Assembly (NCBI RefSeq): GCF_963676685.1 | Contig: NC_092345.1 | Span: 27,179,585 to 27,243,584, forward strand | Length of the DNA stretch: 64,000 nucleotides | Direction of reading: 5' to 3' | Origin: Mytilus edulis | Lineage: Eukaryota > Mollusca > Bivalvia > Mytilida > Mytilidae | In this document: positions 45,890 through 58,802 of the stretch, piece by piece | Layout: each line of letters begins with the position of its first letter | Position numbering within the stretch: the stretch's first letter is position 1 | Notes under the pieces: generated by a model | What the model was told of the DNA's origin: nothing | Database searches by the model: none | Seen by the model: the letters and a program-made list of their open reading frames with translations, nothing else | Program-made: the position numbers and the translations under genes

Positions 45890-46470
45890 GTACACAGTAG
45901 AGTTCTTACAATGTAATTTTCCCTACAATTGATATTTCCAACATGTATAACTTTTTATAAATAATTGATCGGCACCAATTTTAAAATTTGTTGAAGACAT
46001 TGATAATGTAAAATATACCTATATAATATAAATTTCATTAAAATCTGGCCAGAATTGTACACAAGATAGCCCTTACAATGCAAAATTTCAATATAATTCA
46101 TATTTTCAAGGGCATTATTCTGTTAAAAAGTAATTGATTGACATTGATTTTCAATTTTGTCAGTGATATTGATGGTATTAACCTATAAAATAAATTTAAT
46201 TAAAATCTGGAAAGAATTTAACCCATTGGAACGCTCAGAAATTAATTTTTCTATGTAATTAATATTTTCAAGGGGCATAAATCTTGAAAAAATAATTGAT
46301 CGCACTGATTTCTGAACTCATCAGACAATAATGATTTATACCTATGATATAAGTTTCATAAAATTAGGGACAAAATTGTACACGAGAGCGCTAACAATAC
46401 AATTTTCCATATAATAACTGTTTCTTAGGGGCATTATTTTAAAAATAATTGATCTGAAGAAGATTCTGAT
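45890..46470. repeat. Diverged tandem repeat, period about 160 bp
   Basis: Units are recognised by a TTTCMARGGGCATAA-type box followed by AATAATTGATCGRCA. The boxes are at 45939, 46103, 46264 and 46420, spaced 164, 161 and 156 bases. Each is followed by ACCTATAATATAAATTTCAT-like and AATTGTACAC-like words. Identity is low, so the array is old. Confidence 0.7.
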
Positions 46471-46566
46471 CTTTTTAACATGTCCAAGAACCTGTCGTGC
46501 AGAGAAAATAAATTCATGAAAGTTGTGGTGTCTAAAAATTGTCTATAAGGCCTCAAATAAAATATA

Positions 46567-46777
46567 GTTTGTTTCCCCAATCCTGACCGACCCTGCAAAA
46601 ATGGTGCTACTCATAAAATTTTATTGTCAAAACTAAATCAAATATTATTTTATTCATTTCTGATTTTCAGGCTTGTTGGATTGTCCGATAATTTTCAAGC
46701 TTTTTGGAAAAATAAAATTATTTCCCTACCTACGTACCCACACCTGGCTCAGCAGGGTCGGGATTGGGGAAACAAAC
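46567..46777. mobile_element. 211-bp MITE beside SURF6
   Basis: The inverted ends start GTTTGTTTCCCCAATCCYGA (about 22 bp). They are flanked by AATATA at 46561-46566 and 46778-46783, a likely 6-bp target duplication. It lies 150 bases beyond the end of SURF6. Confidence 0.85.
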
Positions 46778-46927
46778 AATATATTAATCTAGGCCTAACA
46801 TGATTTTATGAATGAATTTTGCTTTCAAAAAAATTATCATCACTCTGATCAACATTTTATGCTAATATTGATATACAAGTTTTCAGATACTTAGTAACCT
46901 AAAATAAATATTATTTTTATACTGATT

Positions 46928-46933
46928 TTTATT
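46928..46933 (-). terminator. Poly(A) signal of SURF6
   Basis: AATAAA on the minus strand begins 7 bases after the stop codon. If it is used, the 3' UTR would be only about 20-40 bases. Confidence 0.5.
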
Positions 46934-46939
46934 GATATA

Positions 46940-49900
46940 TTAAAATCCAGGCACCATCCGTCCTTTCTTTTTGGAGCGTTTAATCTTTTTGTCTATTTTA
47001 GCTTTTTTCCTAGAGTCTATGTTTTTCTGTCTTTTATCTTGCTGAGCTTTCATTCGATGTTCAGTCTGAGATGTTCTTTCATCCCACTGTTTCTTCCTTT
47101 TTTCCTTAAATTTCTCTTTCTTTTTCAAACTTTTCTTTAACAAATTTGGATCGTCTTTTATCTTTTCGCCCTCAGCTTTGGCCATAACTTTTTTCCACGA
47201 CTCTTTACTTGCGACAGCTTTGGCAGCATCTGGATTTGTTTCTTTTAGTTTTTCTATTTTCTGCTTTTTCTTCTCCACTTTTTCTAAAAGTCTCTTAAAA
47301 TCCTTTCCCTTAAAATTATTCTGGGGAGCCTCTTTATCCCCAGAGTCAACAAAGTCAAATTTACTGAACACCATTTTCCCCGTACTTTTATCCTTCACAG
47401 GTGTGACAGCTGGTTTCTTGACAGAAATGTCTCCATTGATTTCTGGTTTCGTCAAATTACCTTTATTTTTATCTTCCTTTTTTGTCAATTTCTTTTTCAA
47501 CTTGCTTTCTCTCCTTCTTAATCTTTTTTTCTCTAATAATTCATCTGTAGTAAGATTTCTTTTACCTGTTTGAAAATAGATGTAAATTAAGTATGGTTAT
47601 CATGGATATATAAAAAGATGCTTTTATATTGAGCTATATAAAGGTACCAAACATTTCAAAATAAACTGGTCACACATACATGTTTTGTCTGTATGTAATT
47701 TTAATATTTTAATACAAAAGTTGAAATAAACAAGTTAAATAGCAACAGCTTTATATGTAATTGATACAAAACCTACTGACAGAAACAGCACACTTAAAAA
47801 GTCAAGACATAGGTGGGACAAAAATGTTATTTTCCCTCCTATAAACCAGTTATTTCCACTTCCCAATCACTGGAATGTATTAGTTGATATATATATCAAA
47901 ATTGAAATAATTACATTGTTTACAGATATATAATATGAATCACCAAGAGACCATGACAAACCCTTGTTGTAACCAGGATTTAACTAAATCTGGAATAATT
48001 TTGAATTCTCGAAAATTGATAAGAAATATATGAAGAAACATTGGAAAACTACCCAACTTAGAGGGTTAGTTAGTTCATACTGAAATATTGGTGGAAGTAA
48101 AGTTAACCTTAACCATGTGTACATGGCTTGGCTTCTTCTATAAGGTTAGTTAACATTGTACATTTCTGATCAATTTTCCAGAGTACACCTTTATTCCAGA
48201 TTCAAATGATTATTTTTTTTGTGCATATTGAAAAAGAGGGACGAAAGATACCAGACATGCCAGAGGGACAGTCAAACTCATAAATCGAAAATAAACTGAC
48301 ATTGCCATGGCTAAAAATGAAAAAGACAAACAGACAAACAATAGTACACATGACACAACATAGAAAACTAAAGAATAAATAACAAGAACCCCACCAAAAA
48401 ATAGGGGTGATCTCAGGTGCTCCGGAAGGGTAAGCAGATCCTGCTCCACATGTGGCACCCGTCCTGTTGAAAGTGTGGCAAACCTTTAATGGGATATTTA
48501 GACAGTATCTAATTTGAGGTTTATACAACTGCTCTGTAGAAAAATGTCCATGAGGGCATCCTTATGCATATAAATAATTTCAAATATGACTATTAATAGA
48601 AAGTAGTCCAGTAATTCTAGAATGACAAATCAGAAATTTGATAGCACTTGGAATACAATTGTCCCTTTCATTTCAATTTTAGAGGGGCAAAACTCAGTTG
48701 TTCAAAATGGAAATCATAAAAATGATAAAAATAAAGCAAGAAATGTATGTACATGTATGAAAACGTCTATGTCATTAAGTTTCTGGTGGAGAGTTGTCTC
48801 ATTGGTGATCATACCACATCTTCTAATTCTTGTATGACTCATCTAATGATGTAAAGATCCATATATGACCAAAATGAATTTTAGTCCTATATGCATCCAG
48901 CCATTATAAATAATAGAGGGTTTGTCAGTAGGGATGTCAGTAAGGGTTTTAGAATTTGCACATGAACAAACCTTTGAAAATAGATGGTCAGCAATTATTT
49001 TTGAACTAGATTGAAATACAATGTATAGAATTTAAACATAAATATTTGATAAAAAAAAAGATCATCTAAATCTGACCAGAAATGTAGTTGTGTGTGGGTG
49101 CCTACAAGACCAGTGGCACAGACAAACGGACATGCCCACATTGTTAGCAGAGGACAGGTAGTTATATGTCTTCCTTAACATTAATTGCAACAGAGGTCAA
49201 CACAACAACCTGTATTGCCTGTTTCAGAAACAAAATACTTTACCTTTCAACTCTTCAATCCTGGCCACTAACTTTTCTCTAAGCATCTGCGACCTCTCAT
49301 TTCCAGCTTCTGTATCTGTTGATTCTTTCTTGTTCTTTTTGTGTTTTTTATGCTTCATCTTTTCTTTAATTTTGCTGTCTGAAAATAGATTTTTACTTAA
49401 CATGTTTATTGGGAAGCAATTTATAACCCTAAACATGCTAAATAGGGTTAACTTAGTTTTTTAGAAATAGTAACTTATTTTTTTGTTTTCATAATTCCAA
49501 TAGGGAACATACTTTATATAATTGTATCAATAAACCAATTTTTTGGCCTTCTTCAGTTCTTTATTTTTCCTCACAACTACATGGCTGACTTTACATTTGT
49601 ATTTCCTTTTTCAATCATTGAAAAGATCTAAAAAAAAATTGGTTTATTGAATATTGATATTATTATATAATAGAAACTTACATATAGAAAATTAGATATT
49701 TTTTTATGTCAACCAGTGAAAAAACACTGAAAAACACCAATGTTTAATCATGTTACATTCAGTATGTGTTTGTCATAAGTCAGGAGATTGAAATTGGTAT
49801 TCAGTGGTTGTTTGTTGCTTTTTTTGTTTTTTAATGCCAAAATTAGGCTGTTATTTTTCTCTTTGTATTGCTTTACATAAGTTCAGGACCTAGCCTTGAA

Positions 49901-51895
49901 TAAACGGATTGTTGAAGGCTGAACATTGAACTATAGTTGCTAAATATAAATGTTCACTATCATATAGTTTGGGTGAAAATTTGTCTCCTTTGCATTCATA
50001 CACCTCGTTCTTATTTCCAAGTTAAGGTTTGATTATTATTGGCTCCCACAGGTTTTCCCCTGCAGCGTGGTTTACCATGTAAATTAATTCCTAAAAAATA
50101 TTTCATATATCTTTTTCAAAATCACATTTACCTTATAAGTTCAAACCTTAGCCATGTTAGCAACTGTATGAATATGATGAAAATGTATCATGAATAGCAA
50201 ATGAATAGTACCAAATAAAAATTACTGTAAATACAGAAATTATTGTGAGTTTTTTTCAATTTGTAAATAATGCGGTTTGGTGAAGAAAGCATTCTGATAT
50301 CTAACACATATATCTTTATGCAGATTTTCCTGGAATGGCATTAATAAATGCACACAATTATTTCTGAATTAACAGTATCTAAATCTATTTGGTTGTTGTA
50401 GATTATCTTACATGTCCCTGTAGAGGTGTCATTGTCAGCTGGCATTGCTGGAGCTGTTTTATTTGAAAAACTTCCTTTGTTCCCAGACTTTTTGCCAAGG
50501 GATTTCCCTTTTGATAAGTACATCTCATCTTCTGAAAAATAACCATGTAAATACAAAGATAAAGTTAAATTAACTTCTACATTATAAATGTTTCATAATC
50601 GAGTGTTTTTCTTGAAAAAAAACACACAAAATATTGCCAAATGTTTATGCTGTGACCTTAATTTTCAAAAATTAGAAGGCACAAGTACATATGAAGTTTT
50701 TAACAATTCGTAATGATATAAATAAACATATGTACATGTATATAAAAGTTACAAATTCCTAGACTGATAGACATGATTATGATAGACATTGTTCAATTAA
50801 GTTAAAAAGTTTAATATTTTATAATGTCTTTTCTGGACTACAAGTATAATCACTGATAATGAACTTTGTTTATGTAATTTATATGTGTTTTTTGTTTTTT
50901 TATATAGATTAGACTGTTGGTTTTCCTGTTTGAATGGTTTTACACTAGTAATTTTGGGACCCTTTTTGTTCGGTGTGAGCCAAGGCTCCGTGTTGAAGGC
51001 CGTACATTGACCTATAATGGTTTACTTTTATAAATTGTTATTTGGATAGAGAGTTGTCTCATTGGCACTTATACCACATCCTCCTATATATCTATCATGT
51101 CTATTGTTACAATCATCTCTTAACCGTTTCAAATGTATAAACAAGACAATAAGAATGTCATATTCAACACTTTTAAGTTTAACAAGATAATCTAAATGCT
51201 ATATATATACATGTACATTGTATATCCAACTCTTATCTAGATAATTTGAATGCCATATTCAAATCTCAACTACGTATATACCAATATATATTTAAGTCGC
51301 TAAAATTGTCTCATCAATATATTAATTCTCAAAACATAATTCTTGAGACCACCTCACTGTTATACTAACCATCTGAATCCTCTTCAATCACCTTACTTTT
51401 ATCCATAAGAATGTGTGGTGGAACCATATCTAAATGGTATCTAATAAAATCGTAATCTTCTTGTGTGGTGAAAACAGCAGTATTCAAGTCTGATCCTTTA
51501 TTTCCCTTCTTGGCTGACAAATCTTTCTGTTTTAATTTTGTATGGCCTTCATTCTCAGTTACATTTTCTGAATCATCATTGTCAGCCTTATGTTTCAATT
51601 TCTTGTGATGACTGTTTGAACTGCTTGGTGTTGACTCTGTAACCATAGAAACATTGTCTGATAACAATTTTTGTTTAGCAGAAAGTTTGTCTTTATCCTT
51701 CTTTAAAATATTGTTCTTTTTACTTGAAGGAGACACAGACCCTAGTTTAATTGCTGACACTGCAATCTTGTCTAGTTTCAATTTTTTTCCTGATTTGGTC
51801 ATGTTGTCCGGACTTTGAAAACTGTCTGGCTCGTCAATATCTTGGTCATCAAGTGATTCAACTGCCCTTTTCTTGTTTTTCTTTCCCATGCCCAT
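46940..51895 (-). CDS. SURF6: Surfeit locus protein 6 homolog (SURF6), four coding exons
   Basis: SURF6 is a basic nucleolar RNA-binding protein needed for ribosome biogenesis. The coding exons are 51370-51895, 50412-50531, 49244-49378 and 46940-47565, each with GT/AG borders. All three junctions are phase 1 and agree, giving 468 aa. The C-terminal half carries the family domain: LREKLVARIEELKGKRN, LLEKKRLRRRESKLK, MVFSKFDF, FKRLLEKVEKKKQKIEKLKE, KAEGEKIKDDPNLLKKSLKKKEK, KRKKQWDERTSQTEHRMKAQ and RSKKKGRMVPGF. Human SURF6 has equivalents in the same order. The N-terminal 175 residues are low-complexity, Lys/Ser-rich, with a KKNKKR nuclear-type signal at the start. The Met at 51895 is the first in frame after an upstream stop. 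A possible acceptor (TTTTCTAG) 32 bases before it keeps the frame open (AWTSPS), so a further 5' exon is possible. Confidence 0.93.
48205..48480 (-). repeat. Family C copy in SURF6 intron 3
   Basis: It is the antisense counterpart of 30560-30800: GATCTCAGGTGCTCCGGAAGGGTAAGCAGATCCTGCTCCACATG and GACATTGCCATGGC. Minus-strand open frames of 80-110 codons across it belong to the repeat. Confidence 0.75.
48766..48835 (+). repeat. Family A fragment in SURF6 intron 3
   Basis: GTCTATGTCATTAAGTTTCTGGTGGAGAGTTGTCTCATTGGTGATCATACCACATCTTCT is the terminal part of family A. Confidence 0.7.
49780..50030 (+). repeat. Old family A copy in SURF6 intron 2
   Basis: AAGTCAGGAGATTG, TTCAGTGGTTGTTTGTTGC, ATTGTTGAAGGCTGAACATTGAACTATAGTTG and TTTGCATTCATACACCTCGTTC match family A in order, but with many changes. 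Confidence 0.5.
50905..51085 (+). repeat. Family A (CAAGGCTCCGTGTTGAAGG subfamily) in SURF6 intron 1
   Basis: TTTTGGGACCCTTTTTG, GTGTGAGCCAAGGCTCCGTGTTGAAGGCCG, GACCTATAATGGTTTAC and GAGAGTTGTCTCATTGGCACTTATACCACATC form a sense copy of the subfamily also seen at 7330 and 29060. Confidence 0.8.
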
Positions 51896-54711
51896 GGATG
51901 GAGAAGTCCACGCAGTTTGAAATCTAGAAAATTAAATAAAAGATAATGAACAATATACATGATATATATCAAATGTCAGTCTAACAATGCTAAATGACGC
52001 AAACCCTGACAAGGGCTGATAATGGCCCTTAAAATTTGGTGTGGGCTATTTAAATTTTTGCTTTTCTTGTATAGGACTGTATATGCTGGCTACAAAATTT
52101 AATCTGTGGGCTACCATGCCAAATCTTTAACTTCAAACCCTGGAGTTGTTTTTCTTTAATTATCACCTATTTAAATAGTACAAATAAAGTGATTTAATTT
52201 CATTTTTTTGTATGTAGCTTTAAACCTACAATACTAATGATCCAGGGACTTATTATGTTGCTAAAATTATCAGAACCAACATCTGTGTTGATAGGATTAC
52301 TGGGTAAAACTGTCATGTCAGGTGATGACCTTGTACTAATTTTTCTCCCCCCCAAAACGTCAAAAATGTTTGAAAAATTTAATGAGGCTGTACAAATTCC
52401 TTACACTGAAAGATGTCCATTCAAAGTGTTTTTGTTCATAAAACTGTTGTTTATGTCAAAAGAGTATACTACTGTAGACTGGTTTCAATTCTTCGAGAAA
52501 AAAAATGTTCTCTTACTTCAAATCCTTGTAAATTCCCTAAATTTCATCTGAATTTGACATGGTTTTCAACAAACAGAAGCACTATGTTTACACTTTCAAC
52601 CTGGCTTCACGGTCATAAAACTTTCGAGCATGATTTTTGTACTCAGACTCGAAAATCAACCAATCAAATTGCTGGATTTCATGTTTCGAGCATGATTTTT
52701 ATGCTCCGAGCACTGAGCAAAGTTTTATGCCTTCAACCCCTGTATTCAACAAAGAAAGATAACTCATGTTTGCAATGTTTTGAGCTGGAAATGTAGAAGA
52801 GGTAATCTGATCCCGGTAAAATGGGACTTGTGGTCAGCAGTCTGAAGGGTGAATCCCGATACACAAGGACTCGTCAGCGAAAGGATTAATCTCTCATTTA
52901 TTAAGTCGGACAGTGTTCTCCCCAGGATGTTTTAGCGCTGCGCTTTTCAGCACTATCACAATTTCCCGCTGTTCTATTGCACTGACTGCAGCGCCATCCA
53001 ACACAAGCGCGTTGATATATTTTTTTCGTAATTTTTTCAAATTTCCTGCTTATTTTTCACTTCGGATCACGTGATCGACTGGTTTTCTATTTCTAAATGA
53101 ATTATTTCCGTTGTATTAAGTAACTCTCCAGGATCAGTCTAATAAATTTTACAAAATGGTGACTTTGAAAGATCAAAATAAACAAAGAATTCAACATTGA
53201 CATACATTTTTTTTTAATTATAAGAATATAGAGAGGCATATATGAATGAAATGAGATGAAATAAATTTACCGAATTTCCAGACGACACTCACAAACTTAT
53301 TTTACAAACTTTTAACGAAGGATGATTTTAAAAACGATCAAACACAGGGGTTTGTTACAATTTGCTGGGTTTACTATCCATACCATCCTGAAAATGAGCA
53401 AGTCTTCGAAGTATTAATTATCACCTATTCGAACTAATAATTGTTTAGTCAGCAATTCTACCATTTGAAAACAATTGAGAGGATATGATTAGAAAATCAA
53501 ACCCCAAGCTGATACACTTAAGAAATTCACTTTCTCGATGTCCAGCTTGGATGAAGCCATATAAATATTATAAAACGTTAAGGTCAGAAAATGAGAAATC
53601 ATTATGCTAAAAAATGTCAATTCCTGTCAAATGTTGTAAGGTTAACAGTACACTGCTACAGAGGGTTACAAAACCAAACACAGAATTTGACAATGAATTT
53701 ATTGCTGGTCCTACTTGTTCTGCAACATCACCTGTTAGTGCTAAGAAATCTTCACATACATGTAGGCAGTCTGGTATAGATCAGGGTCTTTCTATACTAA
53801 CTAGAAAGTCTCTGTATAGACCCATCATGGAAAAAGACTTCTCCTTGGGTTTTATACACAGATAATATGAGGATTACATGTATATGAATTTACAATTGAG
53901 AAAAAAAAGACTTCTTCTATATCCAGACAATAACATACAATGTAAACAAACAAAGGGGTACTTCCATGAGCATGATGAGCCAGATGAGGACATCATTGTT
54001 ACAAGAGAAAACATCAATAGTTTAATATAAGAAAAACACATAACAAATCAATTACAAACAAACCATGTGCCGCAATAATGTTATTGAGAATTGTCGAAAA
54101 TTACAAGCTTACCACGTCGACAGGTAAAAGTTAAGCTACTCAAATTTGTACTTACTTTGAGTTTTGTGGTAATAAGCATTGCTTATATGATTCATAAACA
54201 TGATAAAATTTGGTAGAGGCAAACTTAAGTTAGAGAACAGCAACATAAAATTCAGGAATTCTTCCATAAATTTGTAAAGGGCATAACTCTAGAACGGTAA
54301 ACAGTCTGCACTGTCAATGACTGTTAGCCACTTGTCGGATGCCCAAGACTAGTAAAATATTTACAGTAAGTTTTTGCAAAACTTTGTTTAGACAACTGAG
54401 ACAAATTCAGAAATATTGGTATTCAGACCAGTCCAAAAGTAGTCAAAAAAGATTTTGGTGCAGACTGGTATATATGTAAAGATTTTGGTGCAGACTGGTA
54501 TATATGTAAGTAACTCCACTAAAGTTCAAACTTGATGTTTTGTAGAAATAAGCATTGTGCATGTTATGTATAAGGTTCATAACATTTGGTTGAGGCAAAC
54601 TTAAGTCAGGGAAGGGAAACTAACTTTCAGACAGACAGACATATGGACTAGTAGGGTATTACTTAATGCCTGTTCCACTAATAACTTTAGCATGTTAAGG
54701 TTTAATATCAT
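51896..54711. other. No confident gene; upstream of SURF6, repeat pieces
   Basis: 52146-52343 is an inverted partial copy of the inside of the element at 58031-58802 (shared ATGATCCAGGGACTTATTATG and GAACCAACATCTGTGTTG). 54449-54509 is a 31-bp tandem duplication (AGATTTTGGTGCAGACTGGT). An 83-codon frame at 53614-53865 (ISRKSLYR-like end, no domain) and a minus-strand ATG at 53554 (MASSKLDIEKVNFL) could be exons of a divergent gene, but I find no consistent splice partner. 53240-54670 also contains AAGGGCATAACTC and GAGGCAAACTTAAGT words, which are repeat-like. Confidence 0.45.
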
Positions 54712-56691
54712 CAAGGTTGGGCAGTAAATACCACTCCCGGTATTTACCAGTATTTACCGCCCCGGACAATACTCATCAAGTGGTCAATACTGGCAAATAC
54801 TGGTCAATTGAATTTTTCATGGTTGTTTTTACTATTTATTGAAGTAAAAACTTGATAAAAAGTCAATATATGCAGAGCTCCAGATAAGCTGCGTATTTGC
54901 GTGATGACGCAATACAAATAATAAAAAACCCAATGCAATTGCACATTGCAGGGTTCAATAACCCAATTAATTCAAAGGAAAACCCAATTATATTCCAAAA
55001 CCATGAGTTCTCAACCCTTTTATTGGCTACCATTTGCGTTATTTACCCTTATCTGTTTACAGTCGTCGCGTAAACTATTTTTATAATATTTATAATTGGA
55101 AATTTCCTTTCGTTCTAAACATAGAAACCTGCATCAAGTAACTGAAATGGGTCCCTGTTAGAGTTTTCCGTTGCTCAATAGGTACATGTGTTTTTGAAAA
55201 CATTTCGATCTTCTCTGCGTTTATCGAATTAGCGTGTGTCATGTAGTCAAATTTTTTTCGCATTGCTCGGGATGTATCATTACATACATTGAATTAAAAC
55301 GAAAGTGAATGTCCGGTAAAAATGTTGAATAGAAGCATGTTTTCTGCTTCTTTTGAAAAGCTGAGGGAAAGTTATGATGATAACAAGACTCAGTCAGTGT
55401 TTTTAGGAAGCGTCCATCGAACACACAGGCGTGTGTGCGTATCTTAACGAGAACATTGCTGATAAGAACGGGGTTTCCTCAAAAACAAAATCAGTTGGAA
55501 AAAGTGAAAGGCCAAATCAATTATGACATGATAAAGCATCAGAAACCAAAAGTTCTAATAAAAGACAACTAAACCCAGATTTATGAAAATTGGAATAAAA
55601 CAAAAACATTCAAGTATAATTAGAGTTTATATATACTATTTTTTTTTCATTTTACAGCTAATTAATGAATACACACACAGGCACTGGTCTCAGAATTTAT
55701 TATATAAAGGTACAATTGTATAAGACGAGTGCCTGTGAATACACATATCCGTTTTGTATCAGTTTTATATATGAGAAAATACAAAACTGGCAGAAGGTTT
55801 GAAACGGAACACAAATTAAACCTACAATTGCTCCGGGATCCTCAGTGAATAAACCAAATGAAAAAGCTAGCAAATAACCCTAACCCTAACCCTAAACCAA
55901 GTAAAACAGCTAAACAAAGAAAGAAACATATTTAAGATGGAAAAAAATCTGGGGTTGATATTCCCTAAATATTCAATATTGTGTTGATGAAAAAACCCAA
56001 TACATTAAGGAGCTTGGTGGTGAAAAACCCAATTTGATATTAACATGAGGGGTGAATATGAATTGATAATGCAATTAAAAAACTTTATCACCCAATTGTA
56101 TAAGAAAATGGTGGGTAAAAAACCCAATTTTTGAATTCTTATCTGGAGCTCTGTATATGTAATTAATATGAAAGATTAAATAAAACTGCAGGTAAAGGAA
56201 GTAACATGTGTCTTTATACCTATCACCTGGCATTGGGAGGTGTGAAAATTTAATTACTAAAACAACAGCCCCAATAAATGTTGATAAAACGGGTTGAAAG
56301 TAATAAAAAGTGATATTTGTATTTGAACACTTCTTAAACAATAAAATATTTCCTGTCTAATTAACTGCGAGACAAAAACCTTCTTCATGCAGGAAATGGA
56401 AAGTTTGAAGCAGCTGAGGGACATTTTAATTTTTATCTTTTGCTATAAAATGTAATATTATGTTCTCATAAATAATCAATGTAGATTACTGTTTGTTAAA
56501 AATTTACAATAGAAATAAAAATGAAAGCATTAAAAATGATTTGAACACATTCTATGTTTCATTACTAATAATAATTGACCAGGTATAGAGTTTTTTATAC
56601 AGTAATGACCACTTAAAATTTCAATTGACCAGTATTTGCCAGTATTTACCACTGGTAAATACTATTATTGACCGCTTTTTTGCCAACCTTG
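54712..56691. mobile_element. 1.98-kb hAT-like non-autonomous element
   Basis: The ends are CAAGGTTGG and its complement. They are flanked by a perfect 8-bp duplication AATATCAT (54704-54711 and 56692-56699), the size typical of hAT elements. Subterminal TATTTACCAGTATTTACC and ACTGGCAAATACTGGTCAAT repeats occur in inverted positions on both sides. No transposase frame is present. A second element is nested inside at 54873-56153. Confidence 0.9.
54873..56153. mobile_element. 1.28-kb TIR element nested in the hAT-like element
   Basis: It has a perfect 16-bp terminal inverted repeat CAGAGCTCCAGATAAG and a direct repeat TATATG at 54867-54872 and 56154-56159. Subterminal AACCCAATT words occur on both sides (54930-54990; 55990-56130). 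It contains 3.5 copies of AACCCT at 55876-55895 and no coding frame. The target duplication of about 6 bp leaves the superfamily open. Confidence 0.88.
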
Positions 56692-57712
56692 AATATCATT
56701 CTTAAATTAAAGAGGTCAAATCAGTTTACTTTAAATTGTTCTCTTCTGTCTTATCAATACAATGTTATTAATAGCTACTGTACATGTTGACTAGTTATTG
56801 CTAGTTGTAAAGAATATCAAATGAGGGTGGTAAAAGGTTAAATTTGTGCAACTCTTTCAGCCTTTTTATTTCACTTGTTTACATATTTTGACATTTAATT
56901 TCTTGTTTTCGGTTCTATGTGCATGCTTCTTGTTTCTCCGTATCCATTTTCTGTGTTTATTTCTCATACTTGTCCTACATTTGGTTCAAAAGCAAACCAG
57001 ACTAATTCAAAGTCGGTTTGGATATTGTAATTATGTATGGTATACAATAAAGTCCATGAAATAATTAATTACTATGAATAATTTCAAATCAGATTCAACT
57101 AAAGGACACTAAGAGTGACTGTAAGGTCTTCATTTCTATTTATAATGACTGCATGATCTCCTAAAAACAGCTGAGTAATAACTTCTAGGACTTTTCCAGT
57201 AATATTTATGATTTCTTGTGCTTCCATTTTCCCAATCTTTATTTTCTGTGCAACGTTTTTGCAAATGTTATTTTACATGTTTCTGTTTTCCAAACCCCCT
57301 TTTAAATTAGAGAATAAGTCTACTAGCAGGCCTCTACAATAACTTTTTTTTCAACTTGTCCTGTAGGACAAGTACATACCAAAATTTACTTGTCCGAATG
57401 AAATTGTTACTTGTCCAAAAATTTCTATTAAAAATAACCTTTTTACATGTTTAGTTGATCAAAGGAGCAAAACGAATTTAAACAATATAACAGAATTTGA
57501 TTTTTTTTTTTAAATACTTGAGTCAAGTACAACTACGAAACTAGTCATATCACAGGAATTAGGTTCTAGTTTCCATCAATGCTAGTCTCATCAGACTCTA
57601 ATCCTGAGGCACCATCTGATAGGACTGTACACTCATTGGATTTGTATTCTGTTTGGTTTTTTTTTAAGTTAAAAAAAGTGTATTCAAATGCAATCAATAA
57701 AAAGAAGATTTA

Positions 57713-57800
57713 TCCATCATAAGGTCTGATTGCCAATGAGACAACTCTCTGCAAAAAGCCAAATGACACAGAAATTAACAACTATAGGTCACCATATTGC
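57713..57800 (-). repeat. Family A fragment inside the 1.89-kb element
   Basis: CATCATAAGGTCTGATTGCCAATGAGACAACTCTC and CAAATGACACAGAAATTAACAACTATAGGTCACCATA form an antisense end fragment. Confidence 0.75.
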
Positions 57801-58030
57801 AAATATTGTTTTTTTTCTACTTATGATCAAACATGATTTTGTGAATTTAATGGTAAATAAAAAAAAATATTTTTGTGAATTACCGGTATGGTATTTATTT
57901 TAAGGAACAGAATAAGGTGGCAAAATGAGGTACTGATTTGTCTTGATCCCATAATGTCTCCTGCCTTGTCAAACTGTCTATCAATCATGTCTACTAAATA
58001 TGTCTCCTACGGTGCCAAACTGTCTCTTAA

Positions 58031-58802
58031 CAGTCAGGGGACTTACTGAAATAAGTGATTTTTAAATCACTTATTTGAGTAGCAAATTCGAGGTTTTGTC
58101 ACAAATTGGGATTTTGTAGTTTTTTCAAAATTTTAAACACATAGGTTTAAATAACATCTTTTAATTAGTAAAATTAAAAAATATGAACTTTTTGCTTCTT
58201 TTAAGTAGCAAGTTTTATGCCTTTGATGCTATCATTTACCTGAAAATTCTATTTTAGTTGAAAAAATGCTATAATAATGGCTTTACATAATGAACTGATA
58301 CTTTCTTAAAAGATTTTTCACAGCAGTGGGAGTATTTTTCCTGTGAAGTTCAAGGTTTCATCTTTCAGATTATGTAATAAAATTCTACTGTTCGCGATAA
58401 AAATTTCACTGTTCGGGGGTGTTGAAATTAGTGGGGGTTATTAAAGAATGATACTTAAAGAAGTGATTTTTGGGAAGGAAATTAAGGTCTGATACTTAAA
58501 CAAGTGATTTTTATGTCATTATCCTAGATTCAGTACAAGGTCATCACCTGAAATGACCTGGTCATCCTAGACAACACAGATGTTGGTTCTGATAAGTTTA
58601 GAAACATAATTAGTCCCTGGATCATTAGTATTCTATATTTAAAGCTACACTAATATTAAATCACTTCTTCTAGTGATTTATTTGTACTACTTAAATAGGT
58701 GATTATTAAAGAAAGACAACTCTAACTTCCAACCTTTATGGAAATAATGTTACTTGAATCAGTGATTTAGAAAATCACTTGTTTAAGTAAGTCCCCTGAC
58801 TG
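58031..58802. mobile_element. 772-bp TIR element nested in the 1.89-kb element
   Basis: The inverted ends of about 41 bp start CAGTCAGGGGACTTACT and continue with AAGTGATTTT, with only a few mismatches. The flanks are CTTAA at 58026-58030 and 58803-58807. Further AAGTGATTT words occur through the interior. An internal segment of about 200 bp is repeated inverted at 52146-52343, so a related copy has decayed upstream of SURF6. Confidence 0.92.

Noticed and set aside
48202-48528. 108-codon minus-strand frame in the SURF6 intron
   Set aside because: It coincides with dispersed repeat family C, also present at 30560-30800.
52237-52551. 104-codon open frame
   Set aside because: Its first half is part of a repeat shared inverted with the element at 58031-58802.
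53461-53865. Divergent gene upstream of SURF6 (83-codon plus frame; minus ATG MASSKLDIEKVNFL)
   Set aside because: No recognised domain; the minus-strand exon ends in a phase that does not fit the SURF6 exon at 51927. Kept only as a note.
55876-55895. Telomere-type CCCTAA repeat
   Set aside because: Only 3.5 copies, embedded inside a nested transposon, so it is an interstitial short match and not a chromosome end.
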